DNA of 64,000 nucleotides, from positions 1 through 64,000 of the IMG/VR virus record IMGVR_UViG_3300030333_004348. One strand, given 5' to 3'. The position numbers and the translations under genes are program-made. Each line of letters opens with the position of its first letter. The first letter of the stretch is position 1. The notes beneath the pieces were generated by a model. That model worked only from the letters and a program-made list of their open reading frames with translations, was not told the origin of the DNA and made no database searches. Below are positions 40,219 through 50,500 of the stretch, in pieces. Source of the stretch: a virus.

Positions 40219-43200
40219 TTGAGAGAGTACGAAGAAGATTTAAATCCTAGGCAAGATCCCGGTAGTGCGATAGCTAAGTCTTTAGGACAAGCTGTAGCAA
40301 CTATGGGACTATTTGTAGGAGGAACTATTCTTGCAAATATGGGATTTAAAAGAGGTAAAAGTGCTATCTTTAAATCTATGGCTCAGCATAGCAAAGGATT
40401 TAGAGATGCGGCTAAGTACGCTCAGAAAGAAGGGGACTCTTTAACAGCTTTTTTAAGTAGAGCCAATTTCCAAAAGGGATCAGTTATGGACAGTGTGGGA
40501 GGTCTAGCTGATTGGATGCACACTGCAGCTAACAGTGCAAGATACTCATCTATAAAAGAGTCTTGGGCTGGAATGAGTAAAATAGAAAGGTATAGAAATT
40601 ATAGATCATTAGGAAGAGCGGGTAAAAGCGCAGTGCACAGTGGCATGGCTGCAAGTTACGCTAAAGAAACTGCTTTTTTCTTTCCAGTTATCTACGCCCT
40701 AGATCATAATATAGGTAAATTTGGAGGAGGACCTGATACAAGAGAAAGGCCTGCGTGGTATAATATACCTGGCCATGCTAAAGAAATGGCTAAATTTATA
40801 CCTATGTACTTAGCTGGTGATGCTATATTCAGGGGAGGAAGTAAAGTAGTTGGTGCTGGTTTTGGAATGCTAGCAGATTCTTTTGCTAAAAGTATACCTA
40901 AAGGAGTACAATCTGGAGTTGCAGAAACTATTAGTTTTTTTAATAGTGGAAAATACTTAGATCAAGAATTTATGGGAAGGCCTATAAAAGAGTGGGGATC
41001 AGAATTAAAATCAAGTATGGGCGCTTTTGCGCATGCAGTTGGACCCGGGAGAAAGAAATTAGTTACAGCTACCAAAAAAACACAGTCAGGATACGAAAGG
41101 ACTGGAAATAGTATTCGAAATATTTATAAAAGAGCAGTAGAAGATTTTCATGAAAAGAAAAGTCATCTTTATAAAGTGTCCTTAAGAAAGTATAAACAAA
41201 GAATGCAAAGAATGGATAAAAATTCTGACTTTGCAGTTAGAGATAATTTTGATGATTTTATACACTTTATGGGAACGGGTAGCGGAGAAAGTTTGTATGC
41301 AAGAATCATGGGAACTACAAACTATGCGGGTTCAGGTAGGAGTTTTGTACATAAACAATTTTATAATGAATCTGATAGAATGCCTTATATGGCAAAATTA
41401 CTAGGTTTACGAAGAGCTCGTGGATCAGATTTTAAAGACAAGGATACTCTAGGTAGTATTTATGATACTTTAAAAAAGAAGCATGGAAGAGAGGGAAAGA
41501 AAAAGCTATTAAAAGAAAATAGCAAAGATGAATTTATAGATAATTTAGTATCTAGAAATATGTTTATACATGAAGGATCAGGTAAGCTGGTGGACTTAGC
41601 TCCCATGAGCGGGAAGTATTGGTCTTCAAAAATGTTACACTCTAAGCCTTTAGTATTAGGTGGAAAATTTTCTATGGCTGACTTATTTCCGTTTAAAGTA
41701 ATGGCTGCGGATCAGCAAGCTTTTCATAGAATAATACCAATGGAAGAGTTTGCAGCTATAAACCCAGCTAATCAAACTCAAGCTTTTAAAAACAGTCCAT
41801 GGGTAACTCACTCTGGTATGGGCGGAAGATCCAAGGTTCACCCTAATATTTATAGATTTAATAAAGAGGTTGATGGACTTGGATTATTAACAAGGAAAGC
41901 AGGTGATTTAAATTATAATTTGTTTGACTATCAAGGTGGTGCATGGGATCAGATAGGAAGAGATTTAAAAGCTGGATTAGTTAGTGATTCTCCTAAGCTT
42001 GCAAACGTCTATATTCAAGGGTTAATAAGGCAGCACACTACTCCCAAAGATAGAATGTCTACTCCTAGTGATAATCCAATTGTTAGCTTCATACAAAGAA
42101 ATTTTAGTTTATTAGATAATGAAGGTATTACTCCTAGTTGGTTTGGAAAACTTAGGAAGTTTATGCCAGATAATATTAATAGCCTACTAGATAGTAAAAG
42201 TAGTTTTCCATATAGTACTGGTTTTGCAAAAAATACACTTTCTGATTTAAAATCATGGGGGAAAGGTGTCGATGATAATGTTCTTGGAAGTAAAAGTGCT
42301 TCGCATAGGATAGCAAATTTATTAGCTAGAACAAGAACTTATGGAAATAAAATGTCTAAAGAGTCTTTTAACGAAACTCTATCTGAAGATAGATTTATGG
42401 GAAGAGTTTTAGAATTTTTAGATAATCAGGGTGTGATTCAAAAGTCTTCGCAGCATGAAAGATTTGATGCTAATGCTATATTAGCAGATGATGATGCTTT
42501 AATTGGAATTGCATCAGACTTGTTTAAAAAATCAAAGGATTCTCCGATTAAAGTATTTGGAGAAGATAAGGCTATTGATCGAATAATAGAATCTGTTAAA
42601 ACAACAGGAAGAGGACTAGCAGACAGAGGGGGAGTAGAAACCCCAAAACAAAAAATTAAAAGATTTATTTATGAGTATGCAGTGCATCATTCTAATCTAA
42701 ATAGACTAGAAGAAAATCATATAGTCAGCTTATTGCGTGGTGATTTGCAACAAGCAGCTACTGAGGGAATTGTATCTTCAAAACAACTAGCAAAAGTTGA
42801 TTTTGGAATGTTTGCAGATAAATTAAGATACAGATTATCAGGAGTTGTTCCAGAAAATTTATTAGATCCTGAAGTTGGAGGAGTTTTTAGCACAGAAGCA
42901 ATTAATAGAGTAAGTAAATCTATAGGAGATAAGCACCAATCTTTTCTTAATTTAGTTAAGACTGACTTATTAGACCGAACTGCACTATCAGGAAAAGGAT
43001 CAGCTATAGATGAGTTAATGGCCCAGACAAATACTTTCGATACAGTTTATGCCGCTAATAGCTCTTTTGTTGTAGATGACGTTGTTAGAGCAGCAAATCA
43101 AGTAAGAGATGCTAATCCTTTTGTCGCTTATCCTGCTGCCCTTAAAGATCAAGCGGGACTTGGCATGGGATGGGCTCTACGTACAGTTAATAATATTACG

Positions 43201-46200
43201 AGTTTTACTGGGCTCGGATGGGATCAAGCAAAGCACCCAGGAGTAGGAGATGTCGCAGCTTTATGGGGCAAAAGATTAGGAGCTTTTGCTTTAGGAAGTA
43301 TAGCTTATAATGCTGCAGATACATTTACGGATACGTCAGGTCTTTTTGATTGGACATTTTTAGATGAAGGAATAACAGTAGGTGTCGCTGATCAAATGGT
43401 TAAAGCTAGAATGATGGCTGGCTGGGCTTATGATAAAATGGGAATAGATAATGCCGCGCGTTACATGGAAGGTCTTATGCCTGGCTCTACCAAAGTATTA
43501 CCTGGAGCAGCGGTTGGATACGCTGCTGGAGGTATTAAGGGAGCTATATTAGGTGGGTTAGCAAATGCTTATTTACAGCCTCAACTTGCAGAAGGTCCTT
43601 TATCTTTCTTAGCAGCTCTACCTCCTTTAGCACCCTTTGTTACAGATATGACTAAAGATTTTAAATCTTTACAAAATATATATGAAGGAACAGAGCTACT
43701 TCCAGTAAGAAAAGGAAGAGGTTGGACTTTAGGCCTAACTCCTATAGCTGGAGGCAGAATAGAAAGATATGAACCGGGATGGTATCCTAGATTAAAATCT
43801 CAGTTCCAAGCTGGTCCTGAGTTGTATGGATCAAAACTAGAACAATTTTTAGCTAAAGATATTCCACTAGTCGACTTTTCTTTAATGGATATAGTAGATC
43901 CACACTACTTAGAGAAAAAACAATATCAGAATAGGCCTTTCCATGAGCCTTCTACCGTATTTTCAGAAGTCCCTTTAGTTGGGCCCACTCTAGGAGCTAC
44001 AGTAGGTCGTTTGTACAATAAGCTACATCCTATGGCTTTCTCAGGAGAAATGCATGCTAATGAAGCTAGACAAGCATATATGAAGGGTCAATCTTTTAAT
44101 TGGAAGGGAGAAAGTTTAGGAACATATGGACCCCAATATATGGGCTTTATGGGGGATTTTTCAGAGCAGGGCGCTGATGGAAAAAAAGCTGTAATGTCTC
44201 AAAATAATTTAAAACCTCTAATAGGAGAACAAGTTTATAAGGGTTGGATAGAGCCTCTAGGTCTACCTGGTTTTATTACTTCAGCTATGTTATGGGGAGG
44301 AGATGAGCCCTTTACTGATATTCCAGTAGCTCAGAATGCAAATATATTAGATTCTCATGCAAGAACTTTTTGGGATCAAGGTTTTGGTGATTTAATGGGA
44401 ACTACTGAGTTATACAGAAGGGCTGTTCCTAGGCCTCGTACTAGTTTTGAATCAATTAATATTTTACAAAATCAAATGCCAGGATGGATGCCTGAAAACT
44501 TTCAACAAGGTGATCCTTATTGTTTAACTCCTGAGACTTATGTTGAAACATCTTCTGGACTAAAAAGAGCTGACTCTATAAGTGAAGGAGATTTAGTAAG
44601 AACTTTACAAGGCAGATATTTTCCTGTTTCTGCAACTAAAACTAGGAAAGTAGATGAAGATATATATGTGATTACCATAAATGGATTAGAAGACTTCCCA
44701 ATCAGAGTAACAGGTGGGCATCCATTTTATATAGATGAAGAATGGAAATTTGCAAAAGATTTAACAGAATCTGATAAAGTTACTTATCCATTACTTAATA
44801 TAGATTTACCTTCTTCTGTCTCTGTTTTAACGGATGGAAGTGTAGCTGTAACTGCTTCTTTAGCTTATTTATATGGATTATTATCTAGGTGGTCTGATCA
44901 TTCTAATCCTACAAACTTAAGATCTGATATTCCTGAAACTACTGAACTAGAAATTAAACAATATAGTGAATCATTATTAAAAAATAAAATTGATTATGAA
45001 ATGATTCACCACTTTCAAAGATATGGACCTTCTAAGCACTTTGGAGATGCGGATCTTCCAGTACTATTAAATTACTTAAAACCTTTTTTTACAGTAACTG
45101 CAGATAAAACATTAGAGTTTGCTGTTCATACAAAAAATGCTGCATACAATATATGGTCCTTGTTACTGCAAAACAAGATAGTTTCTAAAATAAAGTGTAA
45201 TAAAATTATTATTGAAGGTACTTATGCAGTAGAAGTTGCGTTCTTTATGGGCATGACTCTGAACTACAGAACTCCTGCTTCAACTCCTTGTACATTTGAT
45301 ATGAATAAAAATACAACAAAGCACGGTCCAATAGTCTACTTAGATATAGCTTCTATAACTAAAGAAAAATATAAAGGATTAGTGTATGCAATAGATGTAG
45401 GCGAAGACGCAACCTTCACAGTACCAGGAGCAGCTGTACATAATAGTAAGATAGCAAGAGGTGAATTACTTTTACCTGGAAAGTCTTTTGAAAGTTTTTT
45501 TAATCCCAAAATAACATTCCCTACTGGTGCGTCGCAGTTAGGTAATACTCCTTATGAGCAGGCATTACATATGATAGGTCTTGGGGATTTTGCTATGGGC
45601 AACAACCCTGGTACAGATGATATACTAGAAGAAGGTACTCAAATTCACGAAATGGTTCAAAGTCAATTAGTACAAGCTGGTCTAGTATCTCGGGTAGAGG
45701 CGCTGGTTGCTGATACAGAAAATAATATAAAAGGTTACGTGGATGCCATGTATAATGATCCACGGACTGGAAAAGAATTACCAATTGAGATTAAGAGTAT
45801 TGGGGGTGTAGGTTTGTATAAACTTAATGAACCCAAATGGAAACATAAAATTCAGTTAAACACTTATATGGCTATGCTAGGAGTAACTAGTGGTAAACTC
45901 TTATACGTCTCTCGAGACGATCCTTCACAAACTAAAGAGTTTACTGTACGTTTTAATCCTAACCTTTGGGAAAGTACCAAAGGAGATTTAGCCCAAGCTA
46001 GGATGCTAGCAACTGAATATTTAGAACAAGGATATGGGCATGCTATGGAAGGTTACTCTTACTTAGACAGGCTACAAGTGTTACTAAATGCATCCCCCTA
46101 CTCTAGAAAATTTAGAGAAACTCAAAAGCTCGTACAGCATCAATTAGATCAGGGATATTTATCTCCAGAAGAAGAAGAGCAGTTTACTACCTTAGGGAAA

Positions 46201-47562
46201 CAGCATCAGTCTATGCTAAGAAAATATCAAATGTACCCTAGAAGATTCCAGGTATCTGATTTATTAGACCCTGATACAGAGTACCAAAATTTATCTGATA
46301 ATGAGAACATACAACCAGCAAGTGATTATAATATTTTTGAAAGAATAGTAGGATCGGTTTGGGAAACAGCAACACACTTAAGGTCACCAATTCACACAAA
46401 ACTAATTGGCCATTATTCTCCAGAAGAAACATATGAGAATATGATGGTTAGAGGAGATTTCGCATCTTGGACTAGACCTATAGAAGGCTTTGTTAAGCCC
46501 TATGGAAGAGGCTTAAGGGCTGCAGATACACCGTTACAGGGAGCTATTTCTTATGGAATGGGAGGAGCCCTTCTAGGAGGAGGTATACCTGGTGCTATTT
46601 TTGGTACTGTATTCGGCGGAGTATATGGTAGTCTGCATGGAATGTATAGAAGTATGACTGGAACGAATTACACTCCTGATAGCTTTAAAGATAGAGTAGC
46701 AATGCAAGAGTATTTTGATAAAGTTGAATACGCAAGAGCACTTCAAATGTATAAAACTACAGGTAATAAAGAATGGAGAAGAGAAATCACTAGTAATCCA
46801 TATGGATGGATTGAAACGGGAGGAGGACAAGCTTTTAATGTTCCTATGCCTAGTGCGTCTATTGGGTACAACAGTAGAGTAGCTAATCAAGCTTATAATA
46901 CAATAGGAAGTCCAGATAGAGGATTCAGATCTCCCTATGGAGGTCAGGACTCTCAACGTAGTTTAGATTTTGATCCGGACGTTAATATGTATAGTGCATT
47001 TTCTGCATTAGCTCCGTGGGACAGACCCTTTTGGACAGCATTTATGGATACACCTGAAAACAAAAGAGCAGATGTGTTAAATGTAGTAGATAAACAAATG
47101 GGAGATATGCTACAAATATACTGGGGCAAAGGAGAAAATGTAGCAATGCCTAACATGGGAAGCTACTTTACTAATAATTATAACCCATCAAACCTACATC
47201 CATTAATGGATCCTACCGTTAATATAGAAGACTACCAAGTAGTAACTGCTGAGGATAATGGATTAAACGCACACGATTTTGGTTTAGGATGGCGTGATCA
47301 AATGAGAAGGATAGCTACTAATCCTTTTGCTATAAAACCTGTAGATATAGAAGCTCAAGGAGTTTCCCCTTCTACGATAAGAAGTAATTTAAGTCAGGGA
47401 GAAATTAGAGATACATTAAGCAAACTACTAGAAAGAATGGGATATGGGGGAGCTACAATTAATGTCAGACAGATACCGTCTAATAGCTCTGATACTACAG
47501 TAGTAATAAATGTTAAAAGAAGTTCAACTAATGACTTAATAGATCGGATGGGAGGCATTTAA
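40219..47562 (+). CDS. Giant virion protein with PD-(D/E)XK nuclease and intein
   Basis: A 2447-residue precursor starting at TTG 40219, with AAGGAG eight bases upstream. Gly/Ala-rich hydrophobic segments occur near residues 20-45, 1095-1130 and 2110-2145. A Cas4/RecB-like PD-(D/E)XK domain spans about 1800-1900: His 1810 (EGTQIHEMV), Asp 1842 (KGYVDAMY), Glu 1857 and Lys 1859 (LPIEIKS), Gln 1879 and Tyr 1883 (IQLNTYMAM). Residues 1435-1742 are an intein located just before the C-extein SKIARGELLLPG. Position after the chaperones is that of a tape measure protein, yet no continuous coiled coil is seen. It could be injected with DNA. Confidence 0.7.
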   Translation: MREYEEDLNPRQDPGSAIAKSLGQAVATMGLFVGGTILANMGFKRGKSAIFKSMAQHSKGFRDAAKYAQKEGDSLTAFLSRANFQKGSVMDSVGGLADWMHTAANSARYSSIKESWAGMSKIERYRNYRSLGRAGKSAVHSGMAASYAKETAFFFPVIYALDHNIGKFGGGPDTRERPAWYNIPGHAKEMAKFIPMYLAGDAIFRGGSKVVGAGFGMLADSFAKSIPKGVQSGVAETISFFNSGKYLDQEFMGRPIKEWGSELKSSMGAFAHAVGPGRKKLVTATKKTQSGYERTGNSIRNIYKRAVEDFHEKKSHLYKVSLRKYKQRMQRMDKNSDFAVRDNFDDFIHFMGTGSGESLYARIMGTTNYAGSGRSFVHKQFYNESDRMPYMAKLLGLRRARGSDFKDKDTLGSIYDTLKKKHGREGKKKLLKENSKDEFIDNLVSRNMFIHEGSGKLVDLAPMSGKYWSSKMLHSKPLVLGGKFSMADLFPFKVMAADQQAFHRIIPMEEFAAINPANQTQAFKNSPWVTHSGMGGRSKVHPNIYRFNKEVDGLGLLTRKAGDLNYNLFDYQGGAWDQIGRDLKAGLVSDSPKLANVYIQGLIRQHTTPKDRMSTPSDNPIVSFIQRNFSLLDNEGITPSWFGKLRKFMPDNINSLLDSKSSFPYSTGFAKNTLSDLKSWGKGVDDNVLGSKSASHRIANLLARTRTYGNKMSKESFNETLSEDRFMGRVLEFLDNQGVIQKSSQHERFDANAILADDDALIGIASDLFKKSKDSPIKVFGEDKAIDRIIESVKTTGRGLADRGGVETPKQKIKRFIYEYAVHHSNLNRLEENHIVSLLRGDLQQAATEGIVSSKQLAKVDFGMFADKLRYRLSGVVPENLLDPEVGGVFSTEAINRVSKSIGDKHQSFLNLVKTDLLDRTALSGKGSAIDELMAQTNTFDTVYAANSSFVVDDVVRAANQVRDANPFVAYPAALKDQAGLGMGWALRTVNNITSFTGLGWDQAKHPGVGDVAALWGKRLGAFALGSIAYNAADTFTDTSGLFDWTFLDEGITVGVADQMVKARMMAGWAYDKMGIDNAARYMEGLMPGSTKVLPGAAVGYAAGGIKGAILGGLANAYLQPQLAEGPLSFLAALPPLAPFVTDMTKDFKSLQNIYEGTELLPVRKGRGWTLGLTPIAGGRIERYEPGWYPRLKSQFQAGPELYGSKLEQFLAKDIPLVDFSLMDIVDPHYLEKKQYQNRPFHEPSTVFSEVPLVGPTLGATVGRLYNKLHPMAFSGEMHANEARQAYMKGQSFNWKGESLGTYGPQYMGFMGDFSEQGADGKKAVMSQNNLKPLIGEQVYKGWIEPLGLPGFITSAMLWGGDEPFTDIPVAQNANILDSHARTFWDQGFGDLMGTTELYRRAVPRPRTSFESINILQNQMPGWMPENFQQGDPYCLTPETYVETSSGLKRADSISEGDLVRTLQGRYFPVSATKTRKVDEDIYVITINGLEDFPIRVTGGHPFYIDEEWKFAKDLTESDKVTYPLLNIDLPSSVSVLTDGSVAVTASLAYLYGLLSRWSDHSNPTNLRSDIPETTELEIKQYSESLLKNKIDYEMIHHFQRYGPSKHFGDADLPVLLNYLKPFFTVTADKTLEFAVHTKNAAYNIWSLLLQNKIVSKIKCNKIIIEGTYAVEVAFFMGMTLNYRTPASTPCTFDMNKNTTKHGPIVYLDIASITKEKYKGLVYAIDVGEDATFTVPGAAVHNSKIARGELLLPGKSFESFFNPKITFPTGASQLGNTPYEQALHMIGLGDFAMGNNPGTDDILEEGTQIHEMVQSQLVQAGLVSRVEALVADTENNIKGYVDAMYNDPRTGKELPIEIKSIGGVGLYKLNEPKWKHKIQLNTYMAMLGVTSGKLLYVSRDDPSQTKEFTVRFNPNLWESTKGDLAQARMLATEYLEQGYGHAMEGYSYLDRLQVLLNASPYSRKFRETQKLVQHQLDQGYLSPEEEEQFTTLGKQHQSMLRKYQMYPRRFQVSDLLDPDTEYQNLSDNENIQPASDYNIFERIVGSVWETATHLRSPIHTKLIGHYSPEETYENMMVRGDFASWTRPIEGFVKPYGRGLRAADTPLQGAISYGMGGALLGGGIPGAIFGTVFGGVYGSLHGMYRSMTGTNYTPDSFKDRVAMQEYFDKVEYARALQMYKTTGNKEWRREITSNPYGWIETGGGQAFNVPMPSASIGYNSRVANQAYNTIGSPDRGFRSPYGGQDSQRSLDFDPDVNMYSAFSALAPWDRPFWTAFMDTPENKRADVLNVVDKQMGDMLQIYWGKGENVAMPNMGSYFTNNYNPSNLHPLMDPTVNIEDYQVVTAEDNGLNAHDFGLGWRDQMRRIATNPFAIKPVDIEAQGVSPSTIRSNLSQGEIRDTLSKLLERMGYGGATINVRQIPSNSSDTTVVINVKRSSTNDLIDRMGGI
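44521..45444 (+). other. Intein with degenerate endonuclease region
   Basis: 308 residues. Block A is CLTPETYVETSSGLKRADSI; block B is FPIRVTGGHPFYI, with the TxxH-type motif and HPF. Block F is KGLVYAIDVGEDATFTV, and block G is AAVHN, followed by Ser 1743. The central 200 residues contain LAYLYGLLSRW where a LAGLIDADG motif (block C) would be and AVEVAFFMGM where the second would be. The acidic residues are missing, so the homing endonuclease looks decayed. Splicing would join GDPY to SKIARGE. Confidence 0.85.
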
Positions 47563-50500
47563 TGGCAGAAAAATCAGATAAAAGAATTGATGAAATTTTA
47601 GATGATGCTACCAATGATAAGTCTTTAGAAAGAAGAGGAGGTAGTGCGATTGCAGCATTGATAGCGTTACCTTCAATGTTAGGAATTGTTAGTTCTCAAA
47701 GTCAATGGATTTATAACGGAGGACTTCAATCGTTTAGAGAAACTATAGCAAGAAGGCTAGGAGACTTATTTGCTGCTGCAGAGGATAATGCCATAGTAAA
47801 TTCTATGTCAGGCTCTAAGCCTATACAAGTACAAGTTAAAAATCTTAAAGAAGAACTTTTAAATAAAGCTAGAAATTCTGCAGGGGCTGAAACATTTAAG
47901 AAAGCGTCAGCTATACCAAACTGGGCTCAATCTGCGGAAGAATTAGCTAGAGACAGAGAGGCTGCTTTTCCTTCCAGAAATATGGTAAATGAAGTATCTG
48001 CTCCTGCAGAATTTCCATCTGTTAAACAGCAATTAGATTTACCTGTTAATAATGCTCAAAGAGCTTATAATATTATGACTAATAATATAGTAGGGGCAGG
48101 TTCTGGGGTAGCTGAAAATGTATTTAGAGTATCAGGCGAAATGACTTCGGATGATATATTTAAAAATATTAATGCCATGCTGGGAGACTATACAACAGGT
48201 CTTACTCCTTCTGAACTTGCAAATGGAGGCAGTAGCGCTAGTGTAATAAATGAAAGAATGGCAAGTTTAGAACAAAAGCACTTAGCAATACTAAGAGCGG
48301 CAGGACATCCAGAGTTATATGACTCTACATTTAGTCACACTGCATACGCAAAACAATTAAGTAATGGGTTATCTACTTATCAAAATCAGATTGCTGATTT
48401 AAAACAGCAAGTTAATAGATTAAATGAATTAGCTACAACAGCGTCTAATCAGAAACAAAGACGAGCAGCTAAAGCTCAACTTAACTTGCTAGCAAAAAAT
48501 GCAGGTCTTTCGCCTACTCAGTATATCCAAACTATCAACTCCATGTCTGTACGTGTAGAGTTAACTTCTATACTTAGAGGGGATATACCTTTTCCAAAAG
48601 CTACAGTTGTTATTGATATGGGAAAACATAAGTCTTCTATTAAACAATCTTTTAATATTGAAAGATTTGGAATGTTTCTTCCTCATAGAGGAGCTCAAGT
48701 ACATAATACAGCACTGCTAGTTCAAGGAACTACAAATGCTGTCACTGCGACCTTAGCTGAAATGCAAGATGCATTCTCTAATGTTACTAAACAAATTAAT
48801 GATTTATTAGATGCAGGATTAGAGGGTTATCAGATAGATCAAATGAGTGCTCATACAAGAACGGTTTATAGAGAACTAGTTGGACCTCAAACCGCTCACT
48901 TACAAGATGTAATGAGAGGATTTAAAGTAATAAGCGATGATTTTAGAAATCTAGCAGGAGAACGTCCTGACTTTTTCTATAAAATGCATGCTCTAGCTAA
49001 ACAATCTTTCTTTACTGACTCTATGACGTACAACACAGAGACACCTATAATTGCGTTTGATATGGAGTTTAATTCTCCTACCTCAAGTACTAAAGGTTCA
49101 CAGCTTCAAACTAGAGATGCACGAACTAGAGTATTTTGGATGAACTACATTGTTAAAAAGGGCGGATCAGACGAAAAAATTTATAATCATTTTATACTAC
49201 CAGAAAATTGGGAAGATGTCAGGCAGAGTGCAAGATTATTTACAGCAAGACACCAAGATCCTTCAGGCTTTCAATTATTTGAAGATTTAGTTAAAACTTT
49301 TAAAGAGGCTCAAACTGATATAGATAGTGGGGCTAGATTTGTAGATGTTAAAACTCATGGTTTAACTCGTGCAAAAGAAAGAATATGGAGTGAATGGGGT
49401 AGTATGGTGGAGATTGCTAGAAATGCATATAAATCTCCTGATGGAACAATTGCGTGGCTTGGTCACAATATTGCTAATGCAGACTTACCAATATTAAATA
49501 AAACTGTAAGCAGAGTACTAGAAAACAATAAAGACTTGCTTAGTGCAGATGAAATTAGATTATTAGAAAGATTAAAACTAGATACTAGTTCTCAGAGTTT
49601 AGCATCTAAGGGTCTAGTTATGGATACCTATGCTATGGCCAGGGCTGCTTTTTTAGATGTTGAAAGAGTACAAAGTGCTAGTCTAGAAAATAGTTTTGAA
49701 GTAATTATGAATCAATCTGTTGCAGAAATTAATCCTGAAAAAGATTACATAAAAGGAGATACGTGGACTAGGGGGTTGTCAGATGCAGTTAAAAGATCTA
49801 AGGGAAGAATTAATAATGAAGTTAATAAATATATAAATGAGCTTCCTAAAAATGTTAGATTAGGAATAAAAAACTGGATACTTCAAAATCCTGAGGATGT
49901 TATAAACACTTTTGGACAACAAGGACATCACTCTGCTCCTTTTGATACTAGAAAGTCTTTAATACTTAAAGATTTATTAAAATGGAAAATAGATAAAATT
50001 AAATCCTCTAACCCAGAGTTGTATAAGTCTATTACTCAACTAGGTAACACTGCACAACAAATCGTAGAAGGTAAACGTTTTGCATGGTATCGTAATATAG
50101 ATTTAGCTGATGCTAGTTCTTTGTATGATGTACCAGAACGACCACAGGGACCCGAAGAATTTGGTAAAAGAATTTTTTCACATTTATTTGCATTTACACC
50201 AGCAGGAGCTGCAGCAGGTAGAGGAGGACTATTTGGTCCAGAAAATTATCTACCTTTTGGACAGTATACTAATTTGCAGAAACAAATGTATCAAACTGCA
50301 AGTTCTAAAACACTATTACCTGGTCTAGAGTCTGCAGAGATAGCTGCTTCAGGCGGACAAATGCCTGTTGTACAGAAAAGTATAGATGCTACTTCAGGGG
50401 ATAGTTTATTTACTACTAGTTTACAAGCAACTATTTCAAGAAAATTTAATGAATATCAACAGCGTCTTGGAAGTTTAAATGCACCTGTTGCAAATAGATT

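Noticed and set aside
50110-50328. 72-codon plus-strand frame inside the 2641-residue gene
   Set aside because: It lies wholly within a long coding frame in another phase with no independent start signal.
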